64,000 nucleotides of DNA from Rotaria macrura (taxonomy: Eukaryota > Rotifera > Eurotatoria > Philodinida > Philodinidae): assembly GCA_900239685.1 (NCBI GenBank), contig OENT01000428.1:54131-118130 (forward strand), written 5' to 3'. The translations under genes were made by a program, and so were the position numbers. The notes under the pieces are model-generated. The model worked only from the letters and a program-made list of their open reading frames with translations, did no database searches and was not told the origin of the DNA. Shown piece after piece: positions 60,656-64,000 of the stretch (its first letter is position 1; the number at the start of each line of letters is the position of its first letter).

Positions 60656-63600
60656 TGTGTGCCTCTTGTCTAATGAACGTAACCAATTCTTATCTGCAGG
60701 GAGATTTTTATGAAGAAGCAAAATGAGAGACACTGAATTTAAACGAGAGGGTAATATGATATCTCGATTATAACAAAGAAAACGCAGCGTAATACTGAAG
60801 TCCAATAGAAAGTAAAAAGATATCTTTGCTGTGTTGAAGAGGACAAAATCAAAGTAAAAGATAATATCACGTGGACATGTGATATAATTGGTTAGTCAGG
60901 TCTCTTTTCGCTCTAGATAGAGTAATTTCAAATTCTGTTTTAATAGCTCTTGACTTCAATCGAATGAAACAGTCATCATATTTATTTTCTAATATTTAAC
61001 ATAAATTATTACAAAGTTATAACGATTCTAAAATTTGATCTTTGAACTTTCTATGAGTTTTAATACATTATTATCCCTTCATTATTTTGTAGAACATACG
61101 AGTAACGTAATGGAAAGTTTAAGATAATGTTTCTATGACCTATACAGTTTTTAATTGGACTTACATTTCTCACATATTCGACAACTAGTCGATATCGTAT
61201 ACTCGAAATGTATTCTTAATCAATCACGTATCTGCGAGTTCTATAGTTTACTGCAACTTCTACATGACTATCGAATATTGCAATAATCAGCAAGACGCAT
61301 TCATCTACAACTAATACAAATTATACGGGTCTGTTTAAATCAGTCGACATGTATCAAAGTGTAACGCATGCTGAAGAAGAAAAGTAGCTTGCGAAGAAAA
61401 AAAATGCCAATTTAAATCTGTACTAAGAAAATTATAATGATGAGGATTTGACCAATACAACGACTTTTCCTATCATTCAAGTATCGTGAACTGTATTTTT
61501 GCAATATCTTTTAATGTCATAGATAGAACGGTCTCCGGTACATTTATTCAAATGCGATGTGTATCGGCTATTTGTCACATTATTTTTAAAGCTTAAGTTT
61601 ACAACTATAAAGAAAACCTCTGTCTGGAATCTGACTATACAGCTATATTCTATAGTTCTACATTGTTTATTAGTTTTTACATTTGTTCACTAAAACACTG
61701 TTCCAATAGCGTTTGAACATCTAATTTGAACTTATTTTCTTACCCTTCCTATCCAAAACAATGACTCTGTGTGTGTTATATAACACTATGACAGAAAACT
61801 TTAGGTGAGACACTTATTGCTTTTCATATAGGTGCATTTATCGAAACTTTATAATTCGATAAAGTGAAAACGAATGCACTTCATTTTTTCCAATCTCATT
61901 TCTATACCAAAGCATAGAATATGCTTTGAAAACAGATTTCTTTTTGTATTCATTCACTATTTCATAACACAAGTTATGAGCATGGTCGATAGCATTAACT
62001 AATCTACAGTTATAAATATTTCTATAAATGATTTACTGTGCATGTCTTCAAAACTGTATTCTGAGTTAGCCGTGATATTTTGCTATAGCTGGCAACGTCG
62101 AATTCTTCCAACAGGACTCCAATTTGTTATCCATTGATATATTTAATCTATATTTTCATAATTTTTTAATTACTTGTGCAGCATGATTCATCTGTTTTTG
62201 ATCATTTTCTTCGCTTTGCTGTATCTGTACAAGATTCCAGAAGCTTTTCATTTCTATATGATTAGATAGGCCATTGACTACTCTATCCATCTGTATAGTT
62301 TTCTTATGATTTATTTACTATTCTTATGAATGAATCAATGTCGAGCAGCATACTTGAAAAAATTATTTTCCGTGTAATTTTAGAGATATTTTCAAATTCA
62401 TTTCAGCACGTAAATTCAATTCGACAAATGAATACGTTTCGTTTGACTCAGTTTGATTGAAAATTCACTGCTTTATGAAACTATCCTTGTTCATCCGGCC
62501 TGATTAGTTCTCAGTATCATTGAAAATCGGGAGTGAATTTCTGATCAATTCCTTTGAAAAGAAATTCAATTATCTAATTTTGTCCAACATCATTAAGTCT
62601 TCTAACTACTGCAATCATCCGTATTAAGATACCGTAAGATACGAGAAAAATGTTTGTAGTGGTATATTCGACATTGGTCCTACTTACTTGTGAGCCTTCA
62701 TGGGTAAAATCGCATTAGTGTAAAGAATGTTGAAATCCGAATCTAGTTCAACAAAAGTGTTGAGACTCCAACTGTCAAATTAAATGTTCCACTAAAACTC
62801 AAAACAGTGTCACTCCATACTTTGTGAAACAATAATTTTACCAGATCTTATCGAATTATAACTATTTTTGCGAGAATTGGATTCGATACGAATGGGGTAG
62901 GTCTATAAAAACGTTTTCCTCAGCGGTTTTAAACTTTTGTGAGTTATTTTTATCAACTTATAAAATAGGTCAAAAGAGACACAGCGAAGCGAAGAAAATG
63001 ATCAGACATAAGTTGAATATCCTGTTCCATATGTTTATCCAGAAAACATAATATAATATATTTGAAATGTCAATTCAACAAGGTTTGATTTATTTCGCAA
63101 GATGCATCAATTCAGTATTATAAAATTCTATTGTATTTTGAAAAGGTAGGAGTTTCGATCAATTTACTTTCCATTAGCAACTTTAACTAATAGTTGATGA
63201 AACAAAATAAAAAATGATTTTTACTTTCCAGTGCGCTGCTACAACAATCTGAATTCTCATCAGACTATGTTTCATTTTATTTATTTCACTTACAAAATAG
63301 ATACATAGTTTTGAATAAAAACTTTCAACACCAACATTAGCCAAGAGCAAGCCATTAATTAACAAACCCTATTCCTTCATACTATTCTCATTTTCCCAAA
63401 AACGTTCTTCGGTTCTGACCATTCTAATGATAGAATTAAAAATTCACTATTTATAGAGGACATCTGCGATAGCGCAGCCCCAGAATAGAAAATAAACTGC
63501 AAACATGAAAGAGCTCTTACAAGAATATATGGATACGACACCTGCGTCGGAGAGAAAAGAATGCAACAGTACTATCACAAAAACACATGAAACCAACTAA

Positions 63601-63736
63601 AAACCCCAGATATTCCTCTTCTCACAATAACGTAAACATAAGACACCCCAAGATCCACTCGCTATTCCAACTGGTGTAATAACCTAAACCAGTCCTCAAT
63701 GAATACCCTTCGACATTTACAAGATTCACTAACACA
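60656..63736. other. 3 kb gene-poor region with composition change near its end
   Basis: AT-rich and featureless to about 63440. From there to 63736 the plus strand becomes rich in A and C, with a short ATG frame at about 63505 (MKELLQEYMDTTPASERKEC) that stops after 31 codons. Confidence 0.45.
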
Positions 63737-64000
63737 CTAGTAAGAATATGACCGATTGAATGTGAGAAAGAATTTATTTAGTAACAAAAAAATGTCAGAA
63801 TGAGTGCGAAAAAGATCAAAACTGTTCATTCGTGAACGCTGCATAATTCCCCTTTCCTCTAGCTGATGTAAACAATGTAAATAAGGAAGGGTTTCGAATA
63901 GATATTTTGAGCATTTCCGATGACCGGATTGATATGGACGTATGTCGAATCGATGAATCTCTGGAACGCGTAGCCACTTGTGTACGTATAGCCATCGGGA
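63737..64000 (-). CDS. Partial open frame at the window edge (strand uncertain)
   Basis: The minus strand is open for 87 codons from the edge to a TAG (63739-63737). It reads for example WLYVHKWLRVPEIHRFDIRP near the edge, then YLFETLPYLHCLHQLEERG. The plus strand is also open for 46 codons after a good acceptor (CTTTCCTCTAG at 63862): GFRIDILSISDDRIDMDVCR, then IDESLERVATCVRI. Only one is likely to be real. The minus frame is longer; the plus one has a splice site. GC is raised here. No family recognised, and a transposon edge is possible. Confidence 0.3.
   Translation of the reverse strand, partial: SRWLYVHKWLRVPEIHRFDIRPYQSGHRKCSKYLFETLPYLHCLHQLEERGIMQRSRMNSFDLFRTHSDIFLLLNKFFLTFNRSYSY

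Noticed and set aside
1..64000. Bacterial contamination, CRISPR array, operons or rRNA
   Set aside because: Spliced animal-type genes across the whole window; no regularly spaced repeats, no ribosomal signatures, no clustered intron-free operon.

Overview
This window is animal nuclear DNA: AT-rich, with multi-exon genes, mostly short GT-AG introns (about 50-120 bp, a few of 0.7-1.0 kb) and long gene-poor gaps. The gene set (PINK1-like kinase, Rab5-like GTPase, STARD10-like START protein, PLAC8, TMEM272-like and claudin-like membrane proteins, a tail-anchored TIR protein, a TauD/TfdA-type dioxygenase) and the very compact introns suggest a bdelloid rotifer of the Rotaria type. That identification is inference; no marker gene proves it.

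Layout. Positions 1-8.9 kb (minus strand) hold two related genes for secreted, helix-rich proteins of unknown function. Between them lies a 2-6 kb stretch with a TTAA-flanked, oligo-G/oligo-C-ended segment. Positions 9.4-14 kb carry three minus-strand genes: an F-box protein, a small type I membrane protein and a nine-repeat MORN protein. A Rab5-like GTPase lies at 16.4-17.1 kb (+) and a Thr-rich type I membrane protein at 20.7-21.8 kb (+). A near-perfect 326 bp palindromic transposon with an exact 8 bp target duplication lies at 22.9-23.2 kb. PLAC8 (24.6-25.2 kb, -) and a TMEM272-like gene (26.6-27.3 kb, -) follow, then two short spliced gene candidates (28.1-28.4 and 30.0-30.3 kb, both -) and a claudin-like gene (31.9-32.6 kb, -). 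STARD10-like (36.9-38.0 kb, +) and a second TMEM272-like gene (38.6-39.2 kb, +) sit together. The PINK1-like kinase runs on the minus strand from about 47.1 kb (its first exon perhaps at 48.4 kb) to 43.65 kb. The tail-anchored TIR gene is at 50.9-53.3 kb (+), an MS4A/CD20-like tetraspan at 55.8-56.7 kb (-), and the TauD/TfdA dioxygenase at 59.6-60.7 kb (-). The last 0.5 kb differs in composition and holds a partial open frame.

How the genes relate. These are monocistronic eukaryotic genes and nothing suggests operons. Themes that recur are small four-span membrane proteins (four genes from three families within 30 kb), mitochondria and membranes (PINK1, START lipid transfer, Rab5, tail-anchored TIR), and one enzyme with a bacterial/fungal look (TauD/TfdA). 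Exon boundaries were inferred by eye from splice consensus and reading-frame phase. For each complete spliced model the exon lengths sum to a whole number of codons, except where an N is noted. The four N characters in the window seem to mark assembly junctions rather than single unknown bases.
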